The position numbers were made by a program, and so were the translations under genes. Positions 34,791 through 45,269 of a stretch of DNA of 64,000 nt are shown piece by piece (positions within the stretch are counted from its first letter, which is position 1; each line of letters begins with the position of its first letter). A model generated the notes under the pieces. That model ran no database searches and was not told the origin of the DNA. It saw only the letters and a program-made list of their open reading frames with translations. Source of the stretch: Candidatus Heimdallarchaeota archaeon (GTDB taxonomy: Archaea; Asgardarchaeota; Heimdallarchaeia; Heimdallarchaeales; Kariarchaeaceae); NCBI GenBank assembly GCA_026702845.1, contig JADCLS010000021.1, positions 36,174 through 100,173 of the forward strand. The letters are read 5' to 3'.

Positions 34791-36956
34791 ATGGATATCT
34801 CTTATGAGCTTGAAATCATCCAAAATCTCATTCAATCCGGGAAATTAGATGATGCATTTGTTGAACATAACAAATTGATAGACAAAAAGGATATAGATTT
34901 TGAGAGTTCAGCACAAGTAGATTTGATATATGTTCGGTTACTTCTTGAAATCGGAGAAGGAGAAAAGGCCAGTAATATTATGACTAACCTTCTTGAATCT
35001 AAAGATAAAATTAAGAGTGAAACGGTGAGGTTGGCAATTGACATATATTTCGCTATCTCCATGGTATACGCTGGTAAAATTGATGAAGCAGGCATGAAAA
35101 TCAATGAGATTGAAGAAACTATTCCTAAACTCAAGAAGATCAATGTGAAAAATTCACGTGCATTATTATCTGAGTTGTATAATATTAAGGGTATCATCAA
35201 TTTCAGATACGGTAACATGGAAAATGCATTATCTGAATATAATCAATCGATAAATCTATCACGTGAGATTAACTACAGAAAGGATGAAGCTAGAACCTTA
35301 TTCAATATGGCATCACTCTATGATCAAAAAGGAGATTCTGCAACTGCTCTATCCTATTTTACCAAGGCATTGGAGATTTTTAATGATATTCAGTTTTATG
35401 AGGGGATACTCCCATGTATGACCCGTTTAAAGAATTTACAAATTCGTTTAGGCAATGATGAAGCTGTTTATAATTTAGATCAGAAAATGATGGATTATCA
35501 ATTGCATCTTGAACTGAGGAAATGCAGAATATCATCATCTCGAATGGATTTTGAGTTGAATAATCAGATAATTGATCTCATATCAGAACGAAATAAACTG
35601 GAACAAAAGATTTGGGAGTTGGAATTCCAGCTCAATTCACAGATGACTTCAGGTCAAGATCTGACTCAGAATGTGAGTAGACTTGCAACAGAGAAACTGG
35701 AGAACCTAAAAGGCGAAATGGGTGCCCTTTATGAGAAACTGAATATCAATCAAGTAGAGCTAAATAACCTTAGGGAGGAACGTGAACGATTAAAAGAAGA
35801 ATTGGACAAGAATAAATCCACCTTTGATATCATCCTCAAGCAAAACAAAGAATTGGAGGAGAAATTAAAGAATAGCTCTAGTTCACCTGAAAATGATAGC
35901 CTCAAGCAAGCACTTGCTGAAAAGGAACGGGAACTCTCGAATATAAAACAGGATATGGATAAGCAATTTGAGCAAAAGTTAAACAAGAAGCAACAGATCA
36001 TAAAAGAGCTAGAAAAAGAAGTAGATGATCTAAGAAAAGCATTGGAGATGATTAAAAAAGGAGCCGGTGAAATCGAGCAATTACGAGAATTTAAAGATAA
36101 AGCTGATGGAGAGATAAAATCACTGAAGTCTCAACTGGAAAATCAAAAATCTGAATCTAAGAGCCAACAAACACAATTGAAAGAACTACTTACGACTGAA
36201 CAGGAAAGGGTGAAAACACTAGAAACCTCGTTAGAAGCAGGCCAGACAATAGAAGTGGAATTAGAACAAAGGGATTTAGAAATTAATAGACTTAGACAAG
36301 AGAATATGGATAAAGAGCAGGAAATCACCTCACTTAGAAATGAGAAGATTCAAGCCATCAAGAAATTAGAGGCTGAGAATGAAAAGAAATTACAAGATTT
36401 ACAAGAAGAAAATCAATCTCTTATACAACAGATCTCACTGCATGAAAAATTGGTACGAGACACATCAATTGTCAGTAAAAGCGTTGAAGAAATAGAGAAA
36501 GCACCTATCTCATCAAAAGAACCTGAACCTCAAACGATCAAGCCAACAGAGGTTGAAAGCAGAATAGAACCACAAACAACAGATATTGAGAGCAAAAAAT
36601 CTTTTGTTAGTAGTCAAACAGTAAAGCCCTCAGAGATTGCTAAAAGACAGGAGGATGAAATCTCTCCAGCAAGGGAATTCAAACCCAGTAGTGCAAAGAT
36701 TGGTAGAGTGTATCATAAGAACATATCAGTTGACTCCAGGGACCTAAGTTCTTTTCTGGATGGCGATAAATTGGCTGAAAATGTGTATAATACAATTAAA
36801 AGCTCAAGATCCATTCAACTAAGATTCCTTGCCATGAGGTTAGGAGCATCCATGCCAAAGGTGATGGAAATAATAAAGTCATTGGAATCCATTGGAGTGA
36901 TTAAAATCCGCTATTCAGAGGGTAATGAGAACAATCCAACTATAGAAATCAAATAA
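34791..36956 (+). CDS. TPR / coiled-coil / winged-helix protein
   Basis: About 721 residues from the ATG at 34791; a GTG four codons earlier is less likely because ATATTTAAG (TATA) lies 30-40 nt before the ATG. Residues 1-230 are TPR repeats (LLSELYNIKGIINFRYGNME, ARTLFNMASLYDQKGDSATA). Residues about 250-560 form a long coiled coil rich in Glu/Lys/Leu. The last 60 residues (SRSIQLRFLAMRLGASMPKV, IIKSLESIGVIKIRYSEG) look like a winged helix, the final part of PCI/proteasome-lid-like or transcription-type domains. So it couples a protein-binding scaffold to a nucleic-acid or protein-binding end. No eukaryotic homologue is certain. Confidence 0.65.
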   Translation: MDISYELEIIQNLIQSGKLDDAFVEHNKLIDKKDIDFESSAQVDLIYVRLLLEIGEGEKASNIMTNLLESKDKIKSETVRLAIDIYFAISMVYAGKIDEAGMKINEIEETIPKLKKINVKNSRALLSELYNIKGIINFRYGNMENALSEYNQSINLSREINYRKDEARTLFNMASLYDQKGDSATALSYFTKALEIFNDIQFYEGILPCMTRLKNLQIRLGNDEAVYNLDQKMMDYQLHLELRKCRISSSRMDFELNNQIIDLISERNKLEQKIWELEFQLNSQMTSGQDLTQNVSRLATEKLENLKGEMGALYEKLNINQVELNNLREERERLKEELDKNKSTFDIILKQNKELEEKLKNSSSSPENDSLKQALAEKERELSNIKQDMDKQFEQKLNKKQQIIKELEKEVDDLRKALEMIKKGAGEIEQLREFKDKADGEIKSLKSQLENQKSESKSQQTQLKELLTTEQERVKTLETSLEAGQTIEVELEQRDLEINRLRQENMDKEQEITSLRNEKIQAIKKLEAENEKKLQDLQEENQSLIQQISLHEKLVRDTSIVSKSVEEIEKAPISSKEPEPQTIKPTEVESRIEPQTTDIESKKSFVSSQTVKPSEIAKRQEDEISPAREFKPSSAKIGRVYHKNISVDSRDLSSFLDGDKLAENVYNTIKSSRSIQLRFLAMRLGASMPKVMEIIKSLESIGVIKIRYSEGNENNPTIEIK

Positions 36957-37149
36957 ACTAGTAAAATAGAAAATTTTTTCCTTCTGATATATAATTATTC
37001 AATTTATTTTGTCTTATTACATAATATATGATTTTTTAGAATAAATTATAATTCATGTTATGGTAATATTTAAAGCGATCCTAGGAAGATATATCCTAAG
37101 CAGAAATTTTTGACCCTATCCGATCTGCTAGGAATGTAAATTTTAGAAA

Positions 37150-38523
37150 ATGACAGAGATAGACACCGGTTTTGGTACGTTTATTTGGATCATGGTTCTT
37201 ATTTTTATAAATGGATTATTCGTTGCAGCTGAATTTGCTCTGGTCAAAATCAGACCATCTAGAATAGAGGAATTAATCAAATCAGGGTCACGTTCTGCAA
37301 CTATCATTAAAAAACAAATTTTGGAAATAGACAGGGTTCTCACCAGTATTCAAATGGGAATTACTTTTGCATCCATTGCCTTGGGTTTCATTGGAGAACC
37401 ATATTTTGCAGAATCACTTATCAGATTAGTTCATCTGATCAATACCCTACCAAAAATATCGATTACAGTTAATGAGACGTTGCTCCATACTATTGCCCTA
37501 ATAATATCCTATATCTTTGTATCATTTCTCCATGTTGTACTAGGTGAAAATGTACCCAAAATTATTAGTATACAGTATGCTGAGAAAACTGCAACCCTAT
37601 TGGCCTGGCCATTGGATAAATTCTATAAACTAACAAAACCTCTGCTATTATTATTTGTTTATAGCTCGGATGGTATAATCAAATTAATGGGGCTTAATTC
37701 AGTACCAGAAACTCACCTTGAAGCATTTACAGAAGATGAGTTGAAAATCGTGTTGAAAAATTCCATATTTGATAAGGGAATCGAGGAGTATGAGTATCGA
37801 TTAATTCGTAATATCCTTGAATTCAATGATACTGCTGTTAAAAATGTACTAACTCCTAGGTTGGATGTAAGGGCATTACCTATCACCTGTACTGCAAAAG
37901 ATTTGCTCAAACTTGCTGTTGAAACGGGATATTCCAGAATACCTATATATACAGAAACTCTAGATGATGCTGAAAAATTCATCCATATCAAGGATGTATT
38001 ACCCTTTCTCCTTGAGGAAAAGGAATTTGTACTTAAGAATCATTTAAGGGATGTGATAAGTGTATATCAAGAAAAAAGTCTATATTCTCTACTCAATGAG
38101 ATGAAAACCACCAATATCCAGATGGCCATCATATATGATGAATATGGATCCTTTGATGGTATTGTCACTATAGAAGATATAATAGAGGAAATTTTTGGTG
38201 AAATACAAGATGAATTCGATGAGGATATTGTTCAGGAAGGGTTGCAAGAGGTGAATGGAAAATACCTCGTTGGAGGTCTTGTTTCTATTGGTAATTTCAA
38301 TAAACGAGTGAGACAGAAATATGATGTTAAGATAGAGAGTGAGGATTCTGTGACACTAGCAGGGTATGTCATAGAATTATTCCAATCTGAGATACCAAAA
38401 GTTGGACAGAAAATCTCAGACCGCCATTTTGGTTTTGAAGTAGTCAAGACAAATGGAACAAGGATTGAAACCATTGAGATAATTCCGCATTCCAATCTGC
38501 CCCCTAATAGCTGTCTCTTATAA
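37150..38523 (+). CDS. CNNM/CorC (HlyC) family membrane protein with CBS pair
   Basis: 457 residues: an N-terminal DUF21/CNNM membrane domain (residues about 10-190, with NGLFVAAEFALVKIRPSRIE at the start and FLHVVLGENVPKIISIQYAE), a CBS pair (about 205-335: VLTPRLDVRALPITCTAKDL, YDEYGSFDGIVTIEDIIEEI) and a C-terminal CorC/HlyC domain (about 350-450: VNGKYLVGGLVSIGNFNKRV). These proteins act in Mg2+/Co2+ or Na+-linked ion transport; the CBS domains bind adenine nucleotides to regulate it. All three parts are complete and of usual length. The stop overlaps the convergent BtpA-family gene by 20 bp. Confidence 0.88.
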   Translation: MTEIDTGFGTFIWIMVLIFINGLFVAAEFALVKIRPSRIEELIKSGSRSATIIKKQILEIDRVLTSIQMGITFASIALGFIGEPYFAESLIRLVHLINTLPKISITVNETLLHTIALIISYIFVSFLHVVLGENVPKIISIQYAEKTATLLAWPLDKFYKLTKPLLLLFVYSSDGIIKLMGLNSVPETHLEAFTEDELKIVLKNSIFDKGIEEYEYRLIRNILEFNDTAVKNVLTPRLDVRALPITCTAKDLLKLAVETGYSRIPIYTETLDDAEKFIHIKDVLPFLLEEKEFVLKNHLRDVISVYQEKSLYSLLNEMKTTNIQMAIIYDEYGSFDGIVTIEDIIEEIFGEIQDEFDEDIVQEGLQEVNGKYLVGGLVSIGNFNKRVRQKYDVKIESEDSVTLAGYVIELFQSEIPKVGQKISDRHFGFEVVKTNGTRIETIEIIPHSNLPPNSCLL

Positions 38524-39289
38524 CATTAATCCAATTACTAATGAAGGATTCAGCTAGATCTCGATCAATAGTATTTGTAGCCTTTCCTCCCACCTTAATT
38601 GATGATCCAACGATACCACCAGATATTTTATCTTTGAATTCAACAAGATTATCCACTTTCAACCCGCTGCCTATTAAAGGCTTGATTTGTAATGAATTCA
38701 ACTGAGTAAGTTTGTTCATATCGGGTGAACGACCAGTAGAAATTCCTGAAATGATAATGTTATCAGCTCCTCCTCTTAATAATGCATTCTCAGCAGATTC
38801 TGTAATACTGAACTTACCCATGGGATAGGCATGTTTCACATGAATATCTGCCAGGATTTGAGCATTTGTTCCAAGAACCCGTTTTTTATCCATAAGATCC
38901 AAAGCTATTCCTTCTATAATTCCTTGATCCGTAACATATGCACCTTCAAAGATATTACATCTAATAAAGCCAAGATCCAGAACACTTGCTAGAGTTAATG
39001 CTTGGATTGAAGCATTTCTTAATAGATTCACTCCGATGGGGATAGAGAATTCTTTCTTAAGCTCATGGAGTATCAAAGAAGATTGGATCAGTACCTCATC
39101 TTGTACTTTGGATTTAACAAATGGTGTATCATTGAAGTTCTCAACCATTACAGCATCGTAATTCAGATCTTGGAGTATCTGAACCTCTTCAATAGCGTAG
39201 GTAATAATCTCCTCCACAGATTGAGTAATGGGATACAACCGAGGTAAATGTAACATTCCTATAATGGGAATATGTTTGAAATCAAGCAT
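38504..39289 (-). CDS. BtpA-family TIM-barrel protein
   Basis: 261 residues that match the BtpA/SgcQ family: IGMLHLPRLYP at the start, DAVMVENFNDTPF, IPIGVNLLRNASIQALTLAS, FIRCNIFEGAYVTDQGIIEG, LADIHVKHAYPMG, ADNIIISGISTGRSPD and KPLIGSGLKVDN near the end, the order of strands in this (beta/alpha)8 barrel. BtpA was named for photosystem I stability in cyanobacteria, but archaeal members without photosynthesis are common and their role is unknown; related barrels act on phosphorylated sugars. It is transcribed alone, away from the beta-lactamase-like gene. Confidence 0.85.
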   Translation of the reverse strand: MLDFKHIPIIGMLHLPRLYPITQSVEEIITYAIEEVQILQDLNYDAVMVENFNDTPFVKSKVQDEVLIQSSLILHELKKEFSIPIGVNLLRNASIQALTLASVLDLGFIRCNIFEGAYVTDQGIIEGIALDLMDKKRVLGTNAQILADIHVKHAYPMGKFSITESAENALLRGGADNIIISGISTGRSPDMNKLTQLNSLQIKPLIGSGLKVDNLVEFKDKISGGIVGSSIKVGGKATNTIDRDLAESFISNWINVIRDSY

Positions 39290-39462
39290 GAAGTAAGTCT
39301 ATTTTGGGATTATTTTATTCTATTGTCATAATGAAATAAATTAGGTGAATTCAAGTTTGAATCTGCTAGGAACTTCATTCGAGTATTCTACATTCCCTGA
39401 CTTCAAGCAACAGATTCAACTAATTTGAATAAGTCTTTTAAAACGGATCTAGACCTTCCAAT

Positions 39463-40821
39463 TCACTTTAATCGAAAATTTGAATTAAACAGAAATTTTG
39501 GTACCTTTTCTCCTGAACTCCCAAAGAAGATTAGTTGATCATTTTCATCCCTTTTGAATATTATCTCTTCATTTTCTTTAGCAAACGGTAAAGGATTTTT
39601 ACTGGTAAATTTATTACCATCAATGGATTGTAAAAAGGTGGGATTTGATGCTGGATTGGGAGAATCAGCATTGAAAATTACTAATCTATTACCTATTTGG
39701 TTGATGAAAAAAATTCCATAAGGAGATTCGATATATGAAGAATAATGAGAAAAATCAACAGGAGCCTCAAAATTGAATTCTGATGAAAAATTATTCTTCA
39801 AATCTAAAAAGTTCAATATGCCAAATGCAATCGAATGTACGTTTGTATTAGTTGTGTTTACCATGATTACAATAGTTATATCATCATTAATGATTTGAGA
39901 ATGAGATCTAAAGCCATTAATACCACCAGTAATATGACATATTTTAAAACCACTATCGAATGAGGTTATCTCGTATCCCAATCCTCTTTTTGAATTATTG
40001 ATCTCTACTTGTATTTTCATCATTTCTTTTAGGGATTCATTGTTGAGTATACTCTCCTTCCCATCAAGCTGAGCTCTATAAAATTTCATTAGGTCAGAAA
40101 CATTGCTAATGAGACCGCCTGCAGATAGGTCTAATAAATTATCTTCATCATAATGCACCCTATTTCTCTTGCGATCAGGATAGAATGATGAGTATCCATG
40201 AGTTACTTTTGAAATATCTTCAGGCATACCTAAATATGAATTATTCATAGAAAGTGGTTCAAATATGTTTTGTTGTATAAAATCAGAATAAGAGATCCCT
40301 GAAACCTCTTCAATAATTAATCCAAGTATTGAATACCCTAAATTTGAATATTTCACAATTTCATCGGTCTTATACCTCATGATACCATTCTGAATTAATT
40401 CAATGAAATCCTTCTTTGAATGTGCGGTTCTTCCATTTGTAAGTTTGCCATCCGTTATTATACCTGCAGTATGGGTCAAAAGATGATACACCGATATATT
40501 TTCAAGATCTTTATCAATATCATTCTCAAACCATGGTAATATTTTACATACCTTTTCATGAAGAGAGAACTTATTCTCCTCTACCAACTTTAAAATACCA
40601 ACTGCAGTAATCAATTTTGCGTGTGAAGCACATCGAAACAGATGAGAGGTTGATAACAGCACTTCATTTTCAAGATCGGCATAGCCATAAGTATTATTAA
40701 AAACAACTTCATTTTTTCTCATTATTCCAACAGCCAAGCCTGGAATTTGATCAGCAAAACAAGTATATGATAACCATTGATCTAAGCTATCAATAATATT
40801 TTCTTCAATGTTATTTTTCAT
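39463..40821 (-). CDS. Class C beta-lactamase-like serine hydrolase
   Basis: 452 residues. The catalytic set of the penicillin-binding-protein/class C beta-lactamase fold is intact: S66-x-x-K69 (CASHAK), Y158-S-N160 (VKYSNLGYS) and HITGGINGF for the third (K/H)TG motif. There is no signal peptide, so unlike periplasmic homologues it should be cytoplasmic. Archaeal members are typically esterases or peptidases with unknown natural substrate rather than antibiotic resistance enzymes. The C-terminal 80 residues form an extra beta domain of the type seen in related D-aminopeptidases (Pab87-like). Transcribed divergently from the remnant at 41065. Confidence 0.8.
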   Translation of the reverse strand: MKNNIEENIIDSLDQWLSYTCFADQIPGLAVGIMRKNEVVFNNTYGYADLENEVLLSTSHLFRCASHAKLITAVGILKLVEENKFSLHEKVCKILPWFENDIDKDLENISVYHLLTHTAGIITDGKLTNGRTAHSKKDFIELIQNGIMRYKTDEIVKYSNLGYSILGLIIEEVSGISYSDFIQQNIFEPLSMNNSYLGMPEDISKVTHGYSSFYPDRKRNRVHYDEDNLLDLSAGGLISNVSDLMKFYRAQLDGKESILNNESLKEMMKIQVEINNSKRGLGYEITSFDSGFKICHITGGINGFRSHSQIINDDITIVIMVNTTNTNVHSIAFGILNFLDLKNNFSSEFNFEAPVDFSHYSSYIESPYGIFFINQIGNRLVIFNADSPNPASNPTFLQSIDGNKFTSKNPLPFAKENEEIIFKRDENDQLIFFGSSGEKVPKFLFNSNFRLK

Positions 40822-41039
40822 TTACCTTCTTCCTAATTCAACCAATATTGAATATGAGCCATATCATGTTTGATTTGAATCAATCTTAGCTAGATTTTTA
40901 CAAATCATTGATTGAAATTAGATATTATTTCTGTTATTACTATATAATGGATCTGATTTGGGCTAAAAGGTAATGATTTGGTTCAGGAAATAGATTATAT
41001 AAGACCTTCAAATAGTATTCATTAGGTGAAATCTGCGGT

Positions 41040-41064
41040 TCGCTGCTTCTCGGCAAAGGGCCTC
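41040..41064. repeat. 25-bp exact copy of part of cdc48
   Basis: Positions 41040-41064 are identical to 42719-42743, inside the cdc48 gene (where the minus strand encodes EALCREAA). Similarity stops on both sides. An exact 25-mer is not expected by chance in 64 kb, so it marks a recombination junction just before the gene remnant. The promoter-like TTATATAA (about 40994) lies 40 nt upstream. Confidence 0.75.
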
Positions 41065-41387
41065 GATATAAAGAAGGTCAGGCAACATCCTCTGCTCTTG
41101 TTTCTGGGACCTATCGCAGTGATGGTGGTTTTGACGCATACATTATATCTGAATTGAAAGCATATCTGACACCTAATCAATCGGATACACTGAAATCATT
41201 AATTGGTAAACTACATGAGATTAGAACGTCTGAATTCGCAGGTGTTATGCTTGCCACCTATGCTTGCCTCAAACATCTTTCAACACTTACATCTGAGCTG
41301 CTATACACACCCATGGCTCAGAGAGTGGCTAAGATGGTTAGTTGGACAGCTGAGAATAAGGTAGTCAAATGGTTTATTGGAAGTTAA
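41065..41387 (+). pseudogene. C-terminal remnant of an unidentified gene
   Basis: The frame is open from 41016 but has no ATG; only a TTG at 41154 could start it. From about 41082 the reading (QATSSALVSGTYRSDGGFDA, YIISELKAYLTPNQSD, EFAGVMLATYACLKHL) looks like genuine protein, yet the portion before 41065 reads through the cdc48-derived 25-mer on the wrong strand. So the gene seems to have lost its 5' end at that junction. The surviving part is a mixed helical C-terminus of about 108 codons ending VSWTAENKVVKWFIGS; I do not recognise it. Confidence 0.55.
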
Positions 41388-42406
41388 TTTAACTCAATTT
41401 TATTACTTTGATACTTAGTCCCACAATTTTTACACTCCAGAGAATATATGTAAGGAAGGTCAATAGGCTGGTATATTATTTGATGGATGACATTATTATC
41501 GCATTCTGGGCAACAATAATTAGTGATATCTGTGGGATTATTATTATCATGAAAATGAAAGAATGCTAAACGGCACTTATTTTTTGATGTCCAAAATACA
41601 CCTGGTGAATTAATACAGTATGAAGTATTTCCTCTGAAATACTTTTGTGGCTTTGTTAAATAAATACATTTTTGAAATAAAGATTTTACAGCAATATTCA
41701 AATCAGAGGATAAACTTTCAAAATTAATTTCTGATGTTGTAATAACAAATTTTAGTTTATTGAATTTTAAAAAGTCCAAGTTATTATCCTCAATTCTCTT
41801 TTTTATTTCAAAATATTCAACGTTAGGAATGTTGTAGATTCCATTCGGAATTTTAATAGGAAATTTTGGATCTTTTCCTTCTGCAATCAGCTTATTTTCA
41901 TATCCGATATCCCTGTCAACTCTTCCTTCTGGGTATCCTTTCGGATCCAATATAGGAATACCATCTAAAACGAGTCTTTTTACAGATGATAACTTCTCTG
42001 TTTGAGCCCTGAATTCATCATGATAGAGATTTCTTATCTCTAGATGTTCTAATAAATTAAATTCATGCAGGTTTTCAAATACACAGGAAGGAGTCTTTTC
42101 CATATCAATATGAATTTCTCTTGCATGAAACATCCATTCTAAAACGTCGGGATTTATATTTGCATAAATTTTTAGTACCTTTAATTCATTTAAAATAGCA
42201 GACTTCGGGAAGATAAAATTTGAAAAATCATAGGATTCAGGGCATCTTATTGTTAATGTTTTCTCAGTCAGATATAAGATACTGCTATCATTAAAAATCA
42301 CATCTATTGATTTATTTTCTATTAATATCTTTGAATATTCGGATCCTGATAGCTTTAATTCAGTCTCAATTTTCTTCCCAATTAATTCAGTAACGAAATC
42401 ATTCAT
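41384..42406 (-). CDS. LRR-like protein with C-terminal zinc ribbon
   Basis: 340 residues. Between residues 60 and 230 leucine/isoleucine-rich strand-turn units recur (NELKVLKIYANI, LLEHLEIRNLYHDEF, SSVKRLVLDGIP, IPNVEYFEIKK, FNKLKFVITTSE), suggesting irregular leucine-rich repeats. The C-terminal 55 residues form a zinc ribbon: NYCCPECDNN (C-x2-C) and LECKNCGTKY (C-x2-C). The combination suggests a recognition protein, probably binding another protein or nucleic acid; this is inference. Its stop overlaps the end of the remnant gene by four bases. Confidence 0.6.
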   Translation of the reverse strand: MNDFVTELIGKKIETELKLSGSEYSKILIENKSIDVIFNDSSILYLTEKTLTIRCPESYDFSNFIFPKSAILNELKVLKIYANINPDVLEWMFHAREIHIDMEKTPSCVFENLHEFNLLEHLEIRNLYHDEFRAQTEKLSSVKRLVLDGIPILDPKGYPEGRVDRDIGYENKLIAEGKDPKFPIKIPNGIYNIPNVEYFEIKKRIEDNNLDFLKFNKLKFVITTSEINFESLSSDLNIAVKSLFQKCIYLTKPQKYFRGNTSYCINSPGVFWTSKNKCRLAFFHFHDNNNPTDITNYCCPECDNNVIHQIIYQPIDLPYIYSLECKNCGTKYQSNKIELN

Positions 42407-42533
42407 CTAAATAATAGTTAGATATTTTTATATATATAAATATACTCGAGAAAGTACCTTTAAACTACAAAATAATGTATAATTGCGACATTTATATTTT
42501 TAATTAAGTAAATTACTAGATAAAGAGCGCGCT

Positions 42534-44738
42534 TTAAGTAAAGTCTGCAGTTATACTCTTTGCTAACTTAGATCGCTTGCGCTTCAGACTATCCTCTATC
42601 TTCTGGTAATGCTCAACTGCCTGTGGGGTCATTGTGGCATGTACCTTGTCCTTGGCCCTCACAAAATGATCGTGACAAACCTCATTGGCGTTTAGGATAT
42701 CTACACGTAATGCGATGATCGCTGCTTCTCGGCAAAGGGCCTCTATATCTGAGCCCACAAAATATTCTAGTTCTTTTGCGAGTTCAGTGATGTTAACATC
42801 ATCAGCAAGTGGCATCTTATCAGTGAAGATTTTTAGGATCTCAATACGCCCATCCAAATTAGGAGGTTTCACATGCACCAGACGATCAAATCGACCAGGT
42901 CTCATTAGAGCAGGATCGATCATATCCGGTCTGTTGGTAGAGGCAATCACAATTACGTTATTCAGTGCTTCCAACCCATCTATCTCGGTAAGTAGTTGAG
43001 AGATCATACGCTCAGTCACATTATTATCACCGTGGGATCCACGTCGAGTGGCTATGGAATCAATCTCATCAAAGAAAATAACCGTTGGTGAAGCCTGTCT
43101 GGCTTTTCTGAATACTTCTCGAATTCCTTTCTCAGATTCACCCACCCATTTATTGAGCAGCTCAGGACCCTTGATACTAATGAAATTTGCCTCGGATTCA
43201 TTGGCCACAGCTTTGGCGATGAGTGTTTTTCCTGTTCCAGGGGGACCATACAGTAACACTCCTCCAGGTGGGGTGATCCCTATTCTCTTGAATGCCTCTG
43301 GATGTTTGATAGGCCATTCAACGGTTTCTTTCAATTGCTGGATGATATCATCTAACCCACCAATATCCATGTAGGTGACATTGGGCACGGTTACAAAAAC
43401 CTCGCGTAGTGCCGAGGGAGTAACTTCCTTGGCTGCATTGATAAAATCTCCCTGAGTAACTTCCATGCGATCCAACACCTCATCGGGTATAACATCCACA
43501 TCTAGATCCATTTCAGGAAGGAAACGGCGTAGAGTGTGCATCGCAGCTTCTCTTGATAGGGCCTTTAGATCGGCACCAACCATACCGTGTGTCTGTTCGG
43601 AGAGGCGGATCAGGTTAACATCTTCTGCTAGTGGGCTTTTGTTGGTATGGATCTTGAGAATCTCATATCGACCTGCCTGGTTGGGTACACCAATTTCAAT
43701 CTCTCGATCAAATCGTCCGGGTCTTCGTAATGCTGGGTCTACTGAATTCACCCTGTTGGTGGCACCTATCACAATCACTTGATTTCTTCCACCCATACCA
43801 TCCATTAATGCCAATAATTGAGCAACTACTCTGCGTTCCACTTCACCTGAGGTACTCTCACGGCTGGGGGCAATGCTATCGATCTCATCAAGGAAGATGA
43901 TGGTGGGAGCCTGTTCCTCAGCCTTCTTGAATATGGCTCGTAATCTTTTCTCAGATTCACCATAGTATTTGGACATGATCTCAGGTCCATTGATAGTGAC
44001 AAAATTAGCTTGTGTCTCACTGGCAACGGCTCGTGCTATCAGAGTTTTACCTGTTCCAGGAGGACCATGGATGAGTACACCCTTTGGTGGTTCAATACCC
44101 AGTGTCTCAAAGAGGATGGGGTGTCTTAGCGGTAATTCGATCATCTCCTTGATCTTCTGGATAATCTCATCGAGACCACCGATGTCCTCATAGCTAATAT
44201 CATCATGTGCACTAAGATGATCACTGGCTACTTTGTTTGAGATTTCAATACGAGTGTCATCATTGATCAATGTAATTCCCTTGGGTTCCATGGAGACCAC
44301 AACAAAGGGTAATGCTTTACCAAGGATGGGGATCATCACAGTGTCATTCTCAGTTAATGGATAACCATTTAGACGTTTTCTCATCACCTTCACAAATTCC
44401 TGCTCCACATGAAAATCACTGGATTTAGGGGCAAGAACTAGCTGTTGAGTGGGATTGGTGGTGGCTTTTCGTATTTTGACCTTATCCTGCAGCTTAACAC
44501 CGGCATTGTCTCGGATCACGGCGTCCATCCGTATTACTTTATAGTTGACATCTTCTGGAAAACTAGGCCAGGCAACTGCAGCTGTGGATCTACTACCTTG
44601 TATCTCCACAATATCACCTGTGGTAATTCCCAATTCCTTCATAGCATCATTGGAAATCCGTATTTTTCCTCGTATTACATCTCTGGACTTTGCCTCTATT
44701 ACTTGAAGCTCAATCCACTCTTCTTTTTCGATGGCCAT
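42534..44738 (-). CDS. cdc48: Cdc48/VAT two-domain AAA+ ATPase
   Basis: About 734 residues (a GTG three codons upstream is less likely than the ATG at 44738). The double-psi-barrel N-domain covers residues about 8-100 and its second part to about 180; D1 has Walker A GPPGTGKT at 225-232 and Walker B DEID at 284-287 with the [22 protein letters not shown]2 has Walker A at 498-505 and Walker B DEID at 557-560 with [18 protein letters not shown]. The hexamer unfolds or disassembles protein substrates for degradation. The end, KSITADFT, lacks an HbYX proteasome-docking motif. A TATA box (minus-strand TTTATATA) is at 44785-44792. Confidence 0.93.
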   Translation of the reverse strand: MAIEKEEWIELQVIEAKSRDVIRGKIRISNDAMKELGITTGDIVEIQGSRSTAAVAWPSFPEDVNYKVIRMDAVIRDNAGVKLQDKVKIRKATTNPTQQLVLAPKSSDFHVEQEFVKVMRKRLNGYPLTENDTVMIPILGKALPFVVVSMEPKGITLINDDTRIEISNKVASDHLSAHDDISYEDIGGLDEIIQKIKEMIELPLRHPILFETLGIEPPKGVLIHGPPGTGKTLIARAVASETQANFVTINGPEIMSKYYGESEKRLRAIFKKAEEQAPTIIFLDEIDSIAPSRESTSGEVERRVVAQLLALMDGMGGRNQVIVIGATNRVNSVDPALRRPGRFDREIEIGVPNQAGRYEILKIHTNKSPLAEDVNLIRLSEQTHGMVGADLKALSREAAMHTLRRFLPEMDLDVDVIPDEVLDRMEVTQGDFINAAKEVTPSALREVFVTVPNVTYMDIGGLDDIIQQLKETVEWPIKHPEAFKRIGITPPGGVLLYGPPGTGKTLIAKAVANESEANFISIKGPELLNKWVGESEKGIREVFRKARQASPTVIFFDEIDSIATRRGSHGDNNVTERMISQLLTEIDGLEALNNVIVIASTNRPDMIDPALMRPGRFDRLVHVKPPNLDGRIEILKIFTDKMPLADDVNITELAKELEYFVGSDIEALCREAAIIALRVDILNANEVCHDHFVRAKDKVHATMTPQAVEHYQKIEDSLKRKRSKLAKSITADFT

Positions 44739-44784
44739 ATCAATCACTGATGATTTATTCTATGAGATTAATTTAGTTTCCCGG

Positions 44785-44792
44785 TATATAAA
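44785..44792 (-). promoter_or_regulatory. TATA box of cdc48
   Basis: On the minus strand this is TTTATATA in the context TCTTTATATACC, 47 nt before the ATG. Transcription starting about 25 nt downstream leaves a leader of roughly 20 nt. Confidence 0.5.
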
Positions 44793-44877
44793 GACGAACA
44801 ATCTTGAGTACTAGGAGGAGAAAAAAAACCACAAAGATAAGGATTAGTTTATCTTCATTATTTACTTACATCATTCC

Positions 44878-45102
44878 TCAGAATCTTGATTGGATTATTG
44901 TTCCATTCTTTTTTTGCATCGGAGCTATCAATTTATCTGCAGCTCCTAAAATATCTCCAATAACTTCCTCTGACTTCTCTTCTGAGTGTATTTTCTCAGA
45001 TTTTGGAACAGAAAATGTAGATAACTTTCCAATCAAGCCAGTGTCATCAACCTCTAGTAATAATATATCCCCGGTCTTTGTAAACATCTCCCATCTTCTC
45101 AT
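44878..45102 (-). CDS. Small acidic protein
   Basis: 74 residues with a beta-rich first half (MFTKTGDILLLEVDDTGLIG then STFSVPKSEKI) and an amphipathic acidic helix (SEEKSEEVIGDILGAADKLI) leading to a basic end. Composition and periodicity look like real protein, whereas the opposite-strand frame of the same region is Ser/Ile-rich and low in structure. A second ATG five codons in is possible. It is upstream of, and on the same strand as, cdc48 but separated by its promoter. Family unknown. Confidence 0.5.
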   Translation of the reverse strand: MRRWEMFTKTGDILLLEVDDTGLIGKLSTFSVPKSEKIHSEEKSEEVIGDILGAADKLIAPMQKKNGTIIQSRF

Positions 45103-45269
45103 AGTTTATTATCTACGGTGAGGAAATAATTGACTATCAATGCTACCAATATACAAGTCAAACAGAGTTTTATTCCTCAGTATACCCCTATCACTTAGTA
45201 CGATTGAAAAAAAAAGAGGATGAGTTCCAGTTAATAATCTATCTCGTTTATTGGTCTAACTAGATTAAA

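Noticed and set aside
42685..43782. Long plus-strand open frames opposite cdc48 (for example 43048-43374 and 43465-43782)
   Set aside because: They are antisense shadows of a highly conserved gene; products are Ser/Arg-rich and match nothing.
44804..45121. Plus-strand frame of 105 codons
   Set aside because: Overlaps the more protein-like minus-strand gene at 44878-45102; product is low-complexity Ser/Ile-rich.
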